Below are positions 46,800 through 56,400 of a DNA stretch of 64,000 nucleotides, piece after piece (the stretch's first letter is position 1; every line of letters starts with the position of its first letter). The notes below the pieces were generated by a model. It was not told where the DNA came from, ran no database searches, and saw nothing but the letters and a program-made list of their open reading frames with translations. The position numbers were made by a program, and so were the translations under genes. The DNA is from Heterostelium album PN500 (lineage: Eukaryota > Evosea > Eumycetozoa > Acytosteliales > Acytosteliaceae): contig NW_008805092.1 of assembly GCF_000004825.1 (NCBI RefSeq), positions 434,001 through 498,000 on the forward strand, read 5' to 3'.

Positions 46800-48527
46800 A
46801 TGAACAAACAAATATTTTCAGTTGTATTTAATAATTCTTTTGTAAATAAATTGATTTTTAAAAATGTTTATCATATCAATCGATTATATAATGAGCAAGG
46901 CAATGTCAGATGGAACGAACTATCGGAATCGCCTGCACTAATGATTGGTAATGGCTACTCTGATATGCTAAAGCTATATTGCATGAAAAAGAAAGATACA
47001 CTGATGTCCGATCTCGATAGTATCAAGAGAGCGTTTGTCGCTGCCACCAAAGTCGGTAGTTTCGAGCTGTTTGAATACTGTTGGATCGAGTTCGAGATGA
47101 GTCGTCGCATCAAGAAAACCTACCAAGACAAATACCGAGTGAATGACATTCTTTGGCATGCGATCACCTCCAATCGATTGACGATCGTTCAATTCCTATT
47201 GGAATCGGTTGACTATGAATGGGACTACAATTTAGCGTTGATCAAAGCACCACTCTCCAGAGATCTATCGATGCTTCAATATGTAGTTAAAATATGTGGT
47301 GGTCTCAAGAACACCCCAGCTGAAAACAGAAAAAATGTCTATGATTTTGAATTTGACTACGGGAGAAGCAACAATCAGCGAATGGTCTACAATAATGCAG
47401 CGTTTGTAGGCCAAATCGATATGATAGAATGGTTGATAAACTGCAGTTCTTACAGTTATAGTCCAAGTGAAATGATGTTTAAAGCAATTGAAGGTGGACA
47501 AGTTAAAACTATTCAGTATTTAATGTCAAATTGTCATGACGGTGGCGATATTCTTAGAGCAGATGGATCATACATGAACATTGCGGCACAAACCAACAAT
47601 CTTGATATGATGAAACTACTTCAACAATATGATTTTATTTGCTCCAATTATGTCTATCAACATACTGTAAAGTACAACAACATCGAAATGGCTCAGTGGA
47701 TAAAAGTTAACTATCCACTCATTAAGTTTCCAGAGTATCTTTTCAAGGAAGCATGGTATTCAATTCAACAGGATATGATCGAATGGGTACTAACCAACAC
47801 CGATATAAAGTGTAGTGCTCCAGATGTCGATGCTATTGCAGAGCGAGGACAGTTGGATCTACTGCAATTCCTTCATACCAATAGAAAAATAGTTTGCACC
47901 ACTAAAGCGATGGACGGCGCCGCTGGAAACAACTTTCTTGAGGTTGTCAAGTGGTTGCATGAGAATAGCAGTCAAGGATGTACAAGCAAAGCTCTTGACA
48001 ACGCAGCAGAAAAAGGATTTTTACATGTCGTAAAGTGGCTCCACAAAAATAGAAGTGAAGGATGTACTAGCAAAGCAATTAACACTTCGATTATTAATGG
48101 TCATCTCCCGGTGGTTCAGTTCCTCTGTGAGAATAGATCGTCAGTGATCTGTGGTAGCTATGCACTTGACTGTACTTTCAAGAATGGCAACTACGAGACA
48201 TACGAATGGTTGCTCTGTAACAGAAGTGAATTCAACAAACAAAACTATGAAATAGCTCAGCATGTTATGATAAAACTATTTAAGAACGATAGATTTCAGA
48301 TTGTCGATTGGATATTGAATGATCGTAACTTTAGTAGCGACAAACTTTCACAGTATAGACAGATAGTTGAAAAAGAATATTCTTATGCCTACAATACATT
48401 AGAGATAATAAACAATCATATATCAAAACAATCAAATATAACAGGAGATTCACAATCAAAGAGAATTATGGAAGATGATACAAATGATATCGATGAATCA
48501 CATTCTCAAAAGAAACAAAAATTATAA
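46800..48527 (+). CDS. Ankyrin-type repeat protein of the dictyostelid expansion
   Basis: A single exon of 575 residues. Helical repeats of about 32-36 residues have the form 'A...G.L.VV.WLHENR..GCTSKA', for example FLEVVKWLHENSSQGCTSKA, FLHVVKWLHKNRSEGCTSKA and HLPVVQFLCENRSS. This divergent ankyrin form is common in large dictyostelid families, some with an N-terminal F-box. The first 45 residues here (FNNSFVNKLIFKNVYHINRL) take the place where the F-box-like segment sits in relatives. The C terminus ends in an acidic and lysine-rich stretch (SQKKQKL) that could be a nuclear signal. The partner is unknown. Confidence 0.85.
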   Translation: MNKQIFSVVFNNSFVNKLIFKNVYHINRLYNEQGNVRWNELSESPALMIGNGYSDMLKLYCMKKKDTLMSDLDSIKRAFVAATKVGSFELFEYCWIEFEMSRRIKKTYQDKYRVNDILWHAITSNRLTIVQFLLESVDYEWDYNLALIKAPLSRDLSMLQYVVKICGGLKNTPAENRKNVYDFEFDYGRSNNQRMVYNNAAFVGQIDMIEWLINCSSYSYSPSEMMFKAIEGGQVKTIQYLMSNCHDGGDILRADGSYMNIAAQTNNLDMMKLLQQYDFICSNYVYQHTVKYNNIEMAQWIKVNYPLIKFPEYLFKEAWYSIQQDMIEWVLTNTDIKCSAPDVDAIAERGQLDLLQFLHTNRKIVCTTKAMDGAAGNNFLEVVKWLHENSSQGCTSKALDNAAEKGFLHVVKWLHKNRSEGCTSKAINTSIINGHLPVVQFLCENRSSVICGSYALDCTFKNGNYETYEWLLCNRSEFNKQNYEIAQHVMIKLFKNDRFQIVDWILNDRNFSSDKLSQYRQIVEKEYSYAYNTLEIINNHISKQSNITGDSQSKRIMEDDTNDIDESHSQKKQKL

Positions 48528-49180
48528 ATAACAACATCTTGTAAAAAAAAATAAATACTGTAACATCAGAAAGTGATTCCCTATTTGCAAAAATAATGCG
48601 AGATACAAAAATCTGTGCAAAAAAAATACCCAACCTATAAAATCAAATAACACAGATTTGTTTTTGATTGGCGACAACAAAAAGATCCAAAGTCGTGATG
48701 CACATTTGAAAGTTCCTCTAGTTCACTGAATTCAAAAGTTAGAACCACATAATTTTTTTATTTGAGTTTCAACGAATCTAGGATACTTTAATGATCATTA
48801 TCTCATCGTAAAGTTTACCACTATTTGTACAAACTGTCTTTTTTTTTGATTTTTTCACACCCAAGGGAACCATTTTTTTTTAATTTTTGTTTGAATAGTC
48901 GCCTTTGATTTATCAACTTTAATACATTTACAATTGATTTTTTTTTTTTTACCCCATTATCATTTCATTTGCTCTAAACTCCAGGTACAATGATATCACA
49001 AACCTTTTATTTGAATGTTTGCAAATTTGTTAATCCGTATGCAAACTCAAACTAGAACGACCTTTCTTCGTACTTTTTTTTTTAATATTTAAACACAAAT
49101 CACAACTTTTAATTAGTTATCTTTAATCATTTTATAATTTAATAAATAATATAACAAATAAATTTATTAAAAAAAAAGAA
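48528..49180. other. Spacer
   Basis: About 650 bases, AT-rich, with T runs near 48839, 48872 and 48940. No gene or RNA is seen. The last 40 bases before the next ATG are nearly pure A/T, as is usual for dictyostelid leaders. Confidence 0.5.
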
Positions 49181-50938
49181 ATGACTACACTTAGTTTCGG
49201 ACCAACTTTCTTCCCAAGCTATAAAGCTATGGCCAAAACAGATCTTGATGAGGCTACTACAACCGCAAACACTAACCTTCTCGTTCAGTCGCCAGCCCAA
49301 ATCAAAGCTGCCAAACAAAAGATGTTTACGGATTTTGCGAGTTTCACTTGTTTCTCATCGACCACAAACAATGGTTTGACTACCTACACCAACTTTATCC
49401 AACAGGCCGCTCAAACTGTTTTCAATGGTAATATGCTCTATAATGCCGATGCCAATGTATTGACTCTGCTTGGAATTACCAAACCGAAAATCGATGTTCT
49501 ACAAGCCTCATTATTTAGTGATGCCGCCTCAAAGACATTCTATCAAAGTTACGCTGCCATCTACTTCCCCTATGCTCTCTACAACGCAGGTGACTCATTT
49601 GCAACCGCAAACTTTAATATCACCGCCATTCAGAATTCTCTAAATACTCTCTCGCAATCGGCAATCTTTGCCGCTCAAACAATGTTGTGCACTTCCTACG
49701 CATTCAAAGCTCACTACACAGGAATGATCGGCTATATGAGTGCTACACCGGTTAAGTCTGCCAATCAATATGCCAAACACGTAACCAACGCTACCTATCT
49801 AAAGAACTTTATCACTAAGCATGCTTCCGATAACGATCTAAGCTCCTACTTTAGAGATATCACTGATATCAAGACGTTGTTAGACACCTTGGATCCAACT
49901 GGAACTGCTTCTCAGACTGCCGTCAATGGTTTGAATGGAGCGATGTTCATTCACTACTTTGGTGATAACAATTCATTTGCAAATACCATTCTCGTTCAAT
50001 CGATTCAGAACCAACATATTCTGAATGTGCTCACTTCGTTGCAAGCTCTTCAAACCACTGCTGCAGCTGCAACTCCACCAACTACGCCACCTGGCTATGT
50101 CACTGTTGCAATGAGTTTAATCAATGCACTCGGAGGTTTCACTGGTGCCGTTACATACATCCAGAGTGCCATCCAAGGTCTACAACAACAGATTATCTCT
50201 TACAAGCTGGGAGCTCAACTATCGACGGTCTTGGAAAACTATGGCGGAAAGTTGTCAACCATTCTTCACCCTCATTTGGATCCAAATTTCACCATTACCG
50301 TTAACGTTAAGAAACTATTGGTTTCCCTTTGGAGATCTTCACAGATCGCCGTAATTGGCTATGGAATTGCCAATTGGAACAACATGTCCACCTTTGATAA
50401 GACATTGATGGTCGGTACTGATATCGCTATTTTTGCTGACATTCTGACATCGATCAAAACAGTTGACAAAGTTGTTACTCACTTCTTCTCGGTTGTTGGT
50501 AAGACACTCACCAACAACGTAATAAAATATATGCCAAGTGTAATTGCAAAGGGAGTATCCAGTGCTTTTCCAACCATCTTTACTGCAACGGCATCGGAAT
50601 TCATTCTTGCAAGATTCTGTCCCGTATTGGTTCTTGGATCGGCTGTTCTAAATGTAATCGACGTGGTCAACGATGCTAAAACTGGCAACATTGGTGCGCT
50701 AGTACTTGACTTCGGTCAGGCCGTTGCAAATCTTGCAACCGTTGGTATATTGATGGCTTCATTCTCTTGGTCAGGTCCAGTTGCACTTGTACTTGGTGGC
50801 GTTGCAGTTATATTAGCATTGATCAAATTCATTGCTCAAAGTATGCCTTCCGATGTTTCAAAGACCTATTGGGAGAAATATCTGACTGACAGTACATTCA
50901 AAACAAATCCAAATGCAGAGATCATCATTCAACGTTAA
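49181..50938 (+). CDS. 585-residue intact protein with C-terminal hydrophobic helices, unrecognised
   Basis: A single exon with even amino-acid use, no asparagine or glutamine runs, and unusually many Ala, Thr, Phe and Tyr for this window. There is no signal peptide. Residues 1-300 are predicted mostly helical and moderately hydrophobic (for example SAIFAAQTMLCTSYAFKAHY). A TTPPTTPP linker lies near residue 303. Residues 380-575 contain several long non-polar helices: IAVIGYGIANWNN, VLVLGSAVLNVIDVVNDA, VANLATVGILMASFSW and GPVALVLGGVAVILALIKFI. A glycine-rich hydrophobic hairpin near the end could insert into membranes. I recognise no family. A soluble-to-membrane protein acquired from bacteria is one possibility, but nothing in the sequence proves it. 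Confidence 0.7.
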   Translation: MTTLSFGPTFFPSYKAMAKTDLDEATTTANTNLLVQSPAQIKAAKQKMFTDFASFTCFSSTTNNGLTTYTNFIQQAAQTVFNGNMLYNADANVLTLLGITKPKIDVLQASLFSDAASKTFYQSYAAIYFPYALYNAGDSFATANFNITAIQNSLNTLSQSAIFAAQTMLCTSYAFKAHYTGMIGYMSATPVKSANQYAKHVTNATYLKNFITKHASDNDLSSYFRDITDIKTLLDTLDPTGTASQTAVNGLNGAMFIHYFGDNNSFANTILVQSIQNQHILNVLTSLQALQTTAAAATPPTTPPGYVTVAMSLINALGGFTGAVTYIQSAIQGLQQQIISYKLGAQLSTVLENYGGKLSTILHPHLDPNFTITVNVKKLLVSLWRSSQIAVIGYGIANWNNMSTFDKTLMVGTDIAIFADILTSIKTVDKVVTHFFSVVGKTLTNNVIKYMPSVIAKGVSSAFPTIFTATASEFILARFCPVLVLGSAVLNVIDVVNDAKTGNIGALVLDFGQAVANLATVGILMASFSWSGPVALVLGGVAVILALIKFIAQSMPSDVSKTYWEKYLTDSTFKTNPNAEIIIQR

Positions 50939-51360
50939 ATAACTTCTCAATATATTCCAAAATTGAACAAAATAAAAGAGAATGATTAAACTTTTTTATT
51001 ATTTTCAAGATTTCTCTAAAAATTTAGTGATACAGTTTATTTTAAAGGGTCGGAAGTAGGCTTTTGAGGGACACTCTAGTTTTTGGGTAAGTTGGGTCGA
51101 AAAGAATTTTCTTAATCTTCCTTTCTGACGCCTGTTGAGAGGGGAGCATGAGCCAGGTGTTTCTAATCTCTCTAAGAAGAGGTGAAAGTTTGTTGTGCAT
51201 TTGTGGTGAGTTAACTATCACAATCAACTATATTTATACAAACGTCATCTCAATACAACCTTATTTAACTGAATTACAAGTAAATCAACAAACCAACAAA
51301 TAATTAAAAACATAAAATATTCAATAATGCAAAAACTGCACGAATACAACATTTGTTTTC
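50939..51360. other. Spacer with a short coding-like fragment
   Basis: 3' flank of the 585-residue gene. Apart from the minus-strand fragment listed separately it is plain AT-rich sequence up to the T run of the retrotransposon copy. Confidence 0.5.
51042..51229 (-). pseudogene. Short coding-like fragment, possibly an older retroelement end
   Basis: A minus-strand frame of about 60 residues (SPLLREIRNTWLML, KKILFDPTYPKTRV, SLKSLLPTL, stop) has mixed, protein-like composition and a higher GC than its surroundings. It lies about 130 bases beyond the poly(A) end of the non-LTR element in the same orientation, so it is not part of that copy. No family is recognised and no complete gene can be built. 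Confidence 0.3.
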
Positions 51361-51982
51361 TTTTTTTTTTTTTTTTTTTTTTTTATAAAGTATTCTCATA
51401 TCTTGAAGAATACTCAAATGGATTTTATTTTTATTTGTTTATTTGCTGATGAGGTGAGATGGCGTTGGGAAGTTCCAGGTTTGGTGGTTCCAGATGAGTT
51501 TGAAGTCGTCTAGCTTCTTCAGCCATTTTGATTGATATGTTTGAATGTTTGAGTTGTTACGACCGAAGTCTTGTTTTGATTTTCTGATTAGTTTGTGGTA
51601 TTCTAGTTTAGCTAGTTTGTTAATGTTGTTGGTTGTTGCGTGATAGAAGGTGGTGGGTGTGATGAGGGAGTTGTGCGCGAGTTTGCAGTGAAGAATCCAG
51701 ACCTGGTGCAGTACGATAGCAATTACGTTTTGATGTAGCTCGTTTTTGCTTGTCATCTTGAGGATGTCGAACTCCCAGTCGAGAGTTTTCCCGGTAAATA
51801 TGTGTATGATCCGTTTTATGATGGGTTTGTAGGTGTTGAGTATTTTGCATTTGAAGAGGTGGTGCTCGGTGATCTTGATCGGTGGGAGACCTGTGAATAC
51901 GAATGGTAAGCAGTGTATACAGAAGGTGAGGTCGATCTTAGAGAGTATTTGTTTTCTGCTTTTTTCACATTTTTCACACACA
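51361..51982 (-). mobile_element. 5'-truncated non-LTR retrotransposon (LINE, possibly TRE-type), 3' end only
   Basis: On the minus strand this reads as the C-terminal 180 residues of a reverse-transcriptase ORF (start near 51981, stop at 51439). Next come a short AT-rich 3' UTR with an 8-bp hairpin and a run of 24 A (T run 51361-51384). The protein shows the C-terminal zinc-finger pattern of LINE ORF2 proteins: FCIHCLPF, then TEHHLFKCKILNTY, with a tryptophan/histidine-rich region after it (VLHQVWILHCKLAHN). The reverse transcriptase and endonuclease domains are missing, so this is a dead 5'-truncated copy. Its truncated end lies within about 0-50 bases of the tRNA-Lys start, a placement like that of dictyostelid TRE elements, which target tRNA gene flanks. 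No target-site duplication was identified by eye. Confidence 0.68.
51389..51414 (-). other. 3'-terminal hairpin of the non-LTR element
   Basis: AGTATTCT and AGAATACT form a perfect 8-bp stem around a 10-base loop. It lies four bases from the poly(A) tract. A 3' stem-loop is the usual recognition site for many LINE reverse transcriptases. Confidence 0.6.
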
Positions 51983-51984
51983 GC

Positions 51985-52057
51985 GCCCGGTTAGCTCAGT
52001 CGGTAGAGCGCACGGCTCTTAACCGTGTGGTCGTGGGTTCGAGCCCCACATTGGGCG
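51985..52057 (+). tRNA. tRNA-Lys (anticodon CUU)
   Basis: A 73-base intronless tRNA. The acceptor stem pairs GCCCGGT with ATTGGGC and leaves discriminator G. The D arm holds TAGCTCAGTCGGTAGAGC (A box), the anticodon arm is ACGGCTCTTAACCGT with loop CTCTTAA (anticodon CTT), and the T arm holds GGTTCGAGCCC (B box). A T-rich stretch just downstream (GTTTCCTTTT) can end RNA polymerase III transcription. The CCA tail is not encoded. It decodes AAG, the favoured lysine codon in the highly expressed genes of this window. Confidence 0.97.
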
Positions 52058-52080
52058 TTTCCTTTTAAAAGAAAATGGCC

Positions 52081-52098
52081 CAGTATGCGCGCATACTG
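52081..52098. repeat. 18-bp perfect palindrome CAGTATGCGCGCATACTG
   Basis: The sequence equals its own reverse complement and lies 24 bases downstream of the tRNA gene. Its GCGCGC core is striking in AT-rich DNA. It could be a protein-binding site, a cruciform or the scar of an element end. No function is known. Confidence 0.8.
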
Positions 52099-53458
52099 AT
52101 ATAGTGAAAACCCATTGGTTACAGTAGACCAACTTTCACAGAATTCTACAACTCCACACGTGAGCAACCTTCGTAGATGGAAGTTCGTACATCTCATTTG
52201 TGATGGTCCTGTTTGAACTGCTGTACCACTTCACTGCTGTTGTATGTATTGGATGGAAGGAACTATAGTCTCCTTTGAAAATGTTTGGTACACCTGTAAT
52301 CGAATCTCACATTGGATGAGCTCAACCCAAAACTCCATTGCAAAAAGCTAATCCATATCTATTACCACAAACTTAACTTCACCATCGCTAACTCTATCGA
52401 TAGATAGTGCCATCGACTGCTCTGATATGTTATATATATATTCTATCTTATTCTATTCTATCTCAATTGTATATTATTAATTTACTATTCAAATAAATAA
52501 ATAATATAAACAAAAATAATAATAATTATGTTGTTGCTAATCTGTTTTCTTTTGATAGATAGCTTGTTTAAATAGTTCTATGTAATCAGTGATATTGAAG
52601 TATAGTTATGATATTTGTTGTTATAGTTATGTTATTCTAACTGATATGTTACTTATTTCTTTGTGAAGACATGTCACTGATTGTTGTGATATAAAGAATG
52701 AAACTGATCAAATGATACAATGTACATTAAAGAGAATGATAATTAAATAGTGAATTGGCAGTTAATTGAATGAGTTCGGATTAATGATACTGAATACATG
52801 TTTTAATATTAAATATACATGTAATACAAACATATAAAAATAGTAAACTATTTGTAGACTTAAAAACTTTTAAACTTGTTCTGATAATAAATCTAAGTGG
52901 TATCTGATAGTTTCTATGTGAACATTGATCGTTGTGGTATAAAGAACACTAGTAAATGAATAAGCTAGTATGACATGATACAATGTATAACATTTTATTA
53001 TGAGTGTGTAGTAAATAAAAATGAGTTGTGCATAAAAAAAAAAAACAAATGATTAAGAGTAGATAAATTTAATTAAGACTGTGAGTGAATGATATTACGA
53101 GCTGTGTGATGATTCAATACTTAGCTCGAATCTAAATTAAACATTCTTGAAGTTTGAAATGGTGATGGTGTGATATTCACTCAAAATTGTGTATGATCAT
53201 CAACAAAATATTTTGCATAGCAACAATAAGCCACTGTTTACTGGGGTAACATTATTTTGATAAAAAAATAAAATTGGGCAATAGCACTATCAAAAAAAAA
53301 GATTTTAATTTGCAGATTTTTACTAAATATCTTTATGGTTTTGACAAAAGAAATCTTTTATTTAATAAAACAACAACAATGAATCTAAACTCCCGAAATG
53401 AGATGGGATCTATTAAACATTAAAGATTCAAACAACTTAAGTGTTATAACTTTGTAAA
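52099..53458. other. Spacer with a diverged direct duplication
   Basis: Between the tRNA and the ComC-like gene. The first 250 bases are less AT-rich than the rest and hold no gene I can support. Blocks at about 52640-52730 and 52901-52995 share a common order: TTTCT/TGTGAA-ACAT, then TTGTGxTATAAAGAA, then ATGATACAATGTA. This suggests an old tandem duplication with a unit of about 265 bases. Confidence 0.45.
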
Positions 53459-56400
53459 ATGAATAATAAATTGTATTTTTTATTTCTTTTTCTTTTAAAT
53501 ATATGTAAGATTGAAAAATATAAACATCTATAGATAAAGTTTATTAATATAGCTGTTAATTTCTTTTAAGATTCAACAAGTAGTGCAAGTTTACAACCGA
53601 TTTCATATACTATTGGACAACCTGCTCCGATAAGACAGTCCAACTATGCTTGTCGATTTAGTATTTCATTGTTTATGAATACTCCTTCGTTCCCTCTTTA
53701 TTTTACATTGGGCTCAGTCAATGATGGTGATATAACACAACCTCTAATTAGCTCCAACGGATCAGTTACTCTATATAATTTCGATATAGAATTGTTGAAT
53801 TTCCCTCCAACAACAAACAGCTATTATGCGATTTTAAATATAACCGATTCCAGTGTACCTCAAACCTATCAAGCAAATTTAACTGGTTTGATTTGTAATG
53901 GTAAGAGTTATATTTGATTATTCTGTAAGCAAAATACTAAAACAAACAAAATTCTTATCTACTATTATTTTATAGATGTCGATACAACTCAATTCAAAAT
54001 AGTATCAACTGGAAATTTAACAATTCATAATGAAATCAATTTAGTAACATACGTTGAACTAGGATTTAATGAAACGATTCGAGGTAGCGACGTTACTCTA
54101 AAATGTTTTCTAGATGATTTTACATGTTCAATCAGTTCAGAAAGCTCTGCAAGATATCAACGTGTAGTGTTGCAATTGTCGCCAATAAACTATATATCTT
54201 TACCTGCGATTTTATCTATTGGCATTATATATCAACGTATAGGTAATCCATTGGTAGTTTATTTTAATCAAGCAAATCCATTACCCATTAAAGGTAAATA
54301 TAAATATAATGAATATGTTGTACAAAATTCTTAATTTACATTTTTTGTTATTTAGTAAATAGAACATCTTTAATCATTAAAGAAGATTTCTATCCTCTAT
54401 CTGGAACGAACAGGACAGGCTTTTCCGATATGAAGGCAGATGTTATAAGTTTTTTAAGTGTCAAGAATTCAAACTCATTTTTTACTACTGTTTATTCTGC
54501 TTCCCCAGAGATTAAAATTCCATATCTATTGGTTGGTTATAATCAAACACATTCTTTATACTACCAAAGAAATGATGTGGGATCATATGAACAAGTTACA
54601 TCCTACATTTCAGATTCAACTTCCAATGTTATCTCTGACAATTATACTTGTACTATTGCTATTAACAGTATGTTGTTTTTATTGCTTATTCATTTTTTTA
54701 CCTTTTTTAAACTAACAAAAGTTATTTTATTTTTAAAATTTAGCAATTACAACAAATCCTCTAATGTCATACGTTATTGATGTTATTACAGACAGTAGGG
54801 TCATTTCATCTGTGGTAAATGTTCCAACAATTCTAAATATTAAATATTGGACACAGTTATCCAACTACAATAAATTGTCATTGGAAAATACCTATCCTTT
54901 TGGATTTAATGTAACATCGAATCAATATATTTATAAAATGGAATTCCCACGTTTTGGATATTCAAAATGGTCGCAATCTACATTATATTTTTCACCAATA
55001 TCACCATTATCTGCTTCATCAAACTATCCATCTAGAAGACTTAGTAAGTATTTTATCAACAAAATAAAGTTAACAAAATAATTCTAATTCTTTTTCTTTA
55101 GACTTTTACTTAGTTTTAAATAGTTTTAATATCCAAAGTTTGGATTTTTCAACAGTACTATTCACATTAAATGTTAACTCATCATGTCAAGTTTTAAACC
55201 TTATGATTAGTGGTCATGACATTTCATTAAAGGCAAATCAAGCTATCACTGGTGGAAATTTTAATGTTGGTGTTTATGAAATCAGATTTATTCCGTTATC
55301 GTCAGATTACAAAATTATTATTTCAGATTCCTGCGAAAACGATTACATTTTTAGCAGTGGATTACAATATTCACCATCATCAAATGACACTTTACCTTAT
55401 ATTCCAAATAATTCAATTTGTAAGTTATCATTTTTTGTAAAGTACCAAAATTAAATTATATATTAACATATATGTTTCTATTATTTTAAACCTCTAATAG
55501 TTAATGTTCAATTAAAAGATATTACTAATTTCAGTTTCTCAAAGAACGATTTAAATGTGACAAATAACGATGAGATTGTTGTATTATATTTTAATCTTTC
55601 AAAATTTCCAATTCAACCATACATTTTGACAAGCTATTCTAATGAAAAACAACTTGGTGGATATGACAAAACCGCAGGTCTCTATTTTGTAAATATAAAT
55701 GTACCCAAAGGAGTGGCACCTGGTGATCTCTATTTCACTCTTTATATATTCAATCAAAAATTTGATTCCAATATATTGGCATCTTATTTTGGTGAGATTG
55801 CAACTCTAAGAGTTGTAGAAACAAGTATGTATATATTGTATTTTTTATTTTATATTAGTAATAGAATCTAATAATTTATTTTTATATATTAGATTTAATT
55901 TATAATATACCATTACTTATGGAAGTGAATGCTTTTCCAAGTATGAACCAAACTATTGCATTGGATGATCAAATATCTATTGGATGGCTGTTAAGAATTA
56001 AGAGTGAAGCTGGATTTTCGAGTGGAGTTGCAAGTGTTGTTTCCAATTTGGAAGCAAAACCTATTTTAATCAATTTTGATAATTCAGCAAACTATTTAAA
56101 ATCAGGTGATATCTATGATGGAATATACAATATTTCAATGGTAATTAAAGGTGTATGCATTTCAGAAACATACCAATTGGTCAAGTTGACTTTGTATTCC
56201 AACAACAATCTATCAAATTCATTGATTGAACCATTCGAAACATTAACAACTATCTATGGTACTCCATATGAAAAACAATTAAATCTTGGAATTGTTTGTA
56301 ATCCAGGTATGTTTTATTTTATTATCATTTTAATTTTAACAATTTATTAATAAATTTAATTTTATTTAGGATTTTCTGATACCTCAGCACCTCTTATCAC

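Noticed and set aside
51991-52197. Minus-strand frame across the tRNA
   Set aside because: Antisense of tRNA-Lys; no independent support.
52285-52310. ATCGAATCTC, reminiscent of a tRNA B box
   Set aside because: No A box, acceptor stem or anticodon arm can be built around it.
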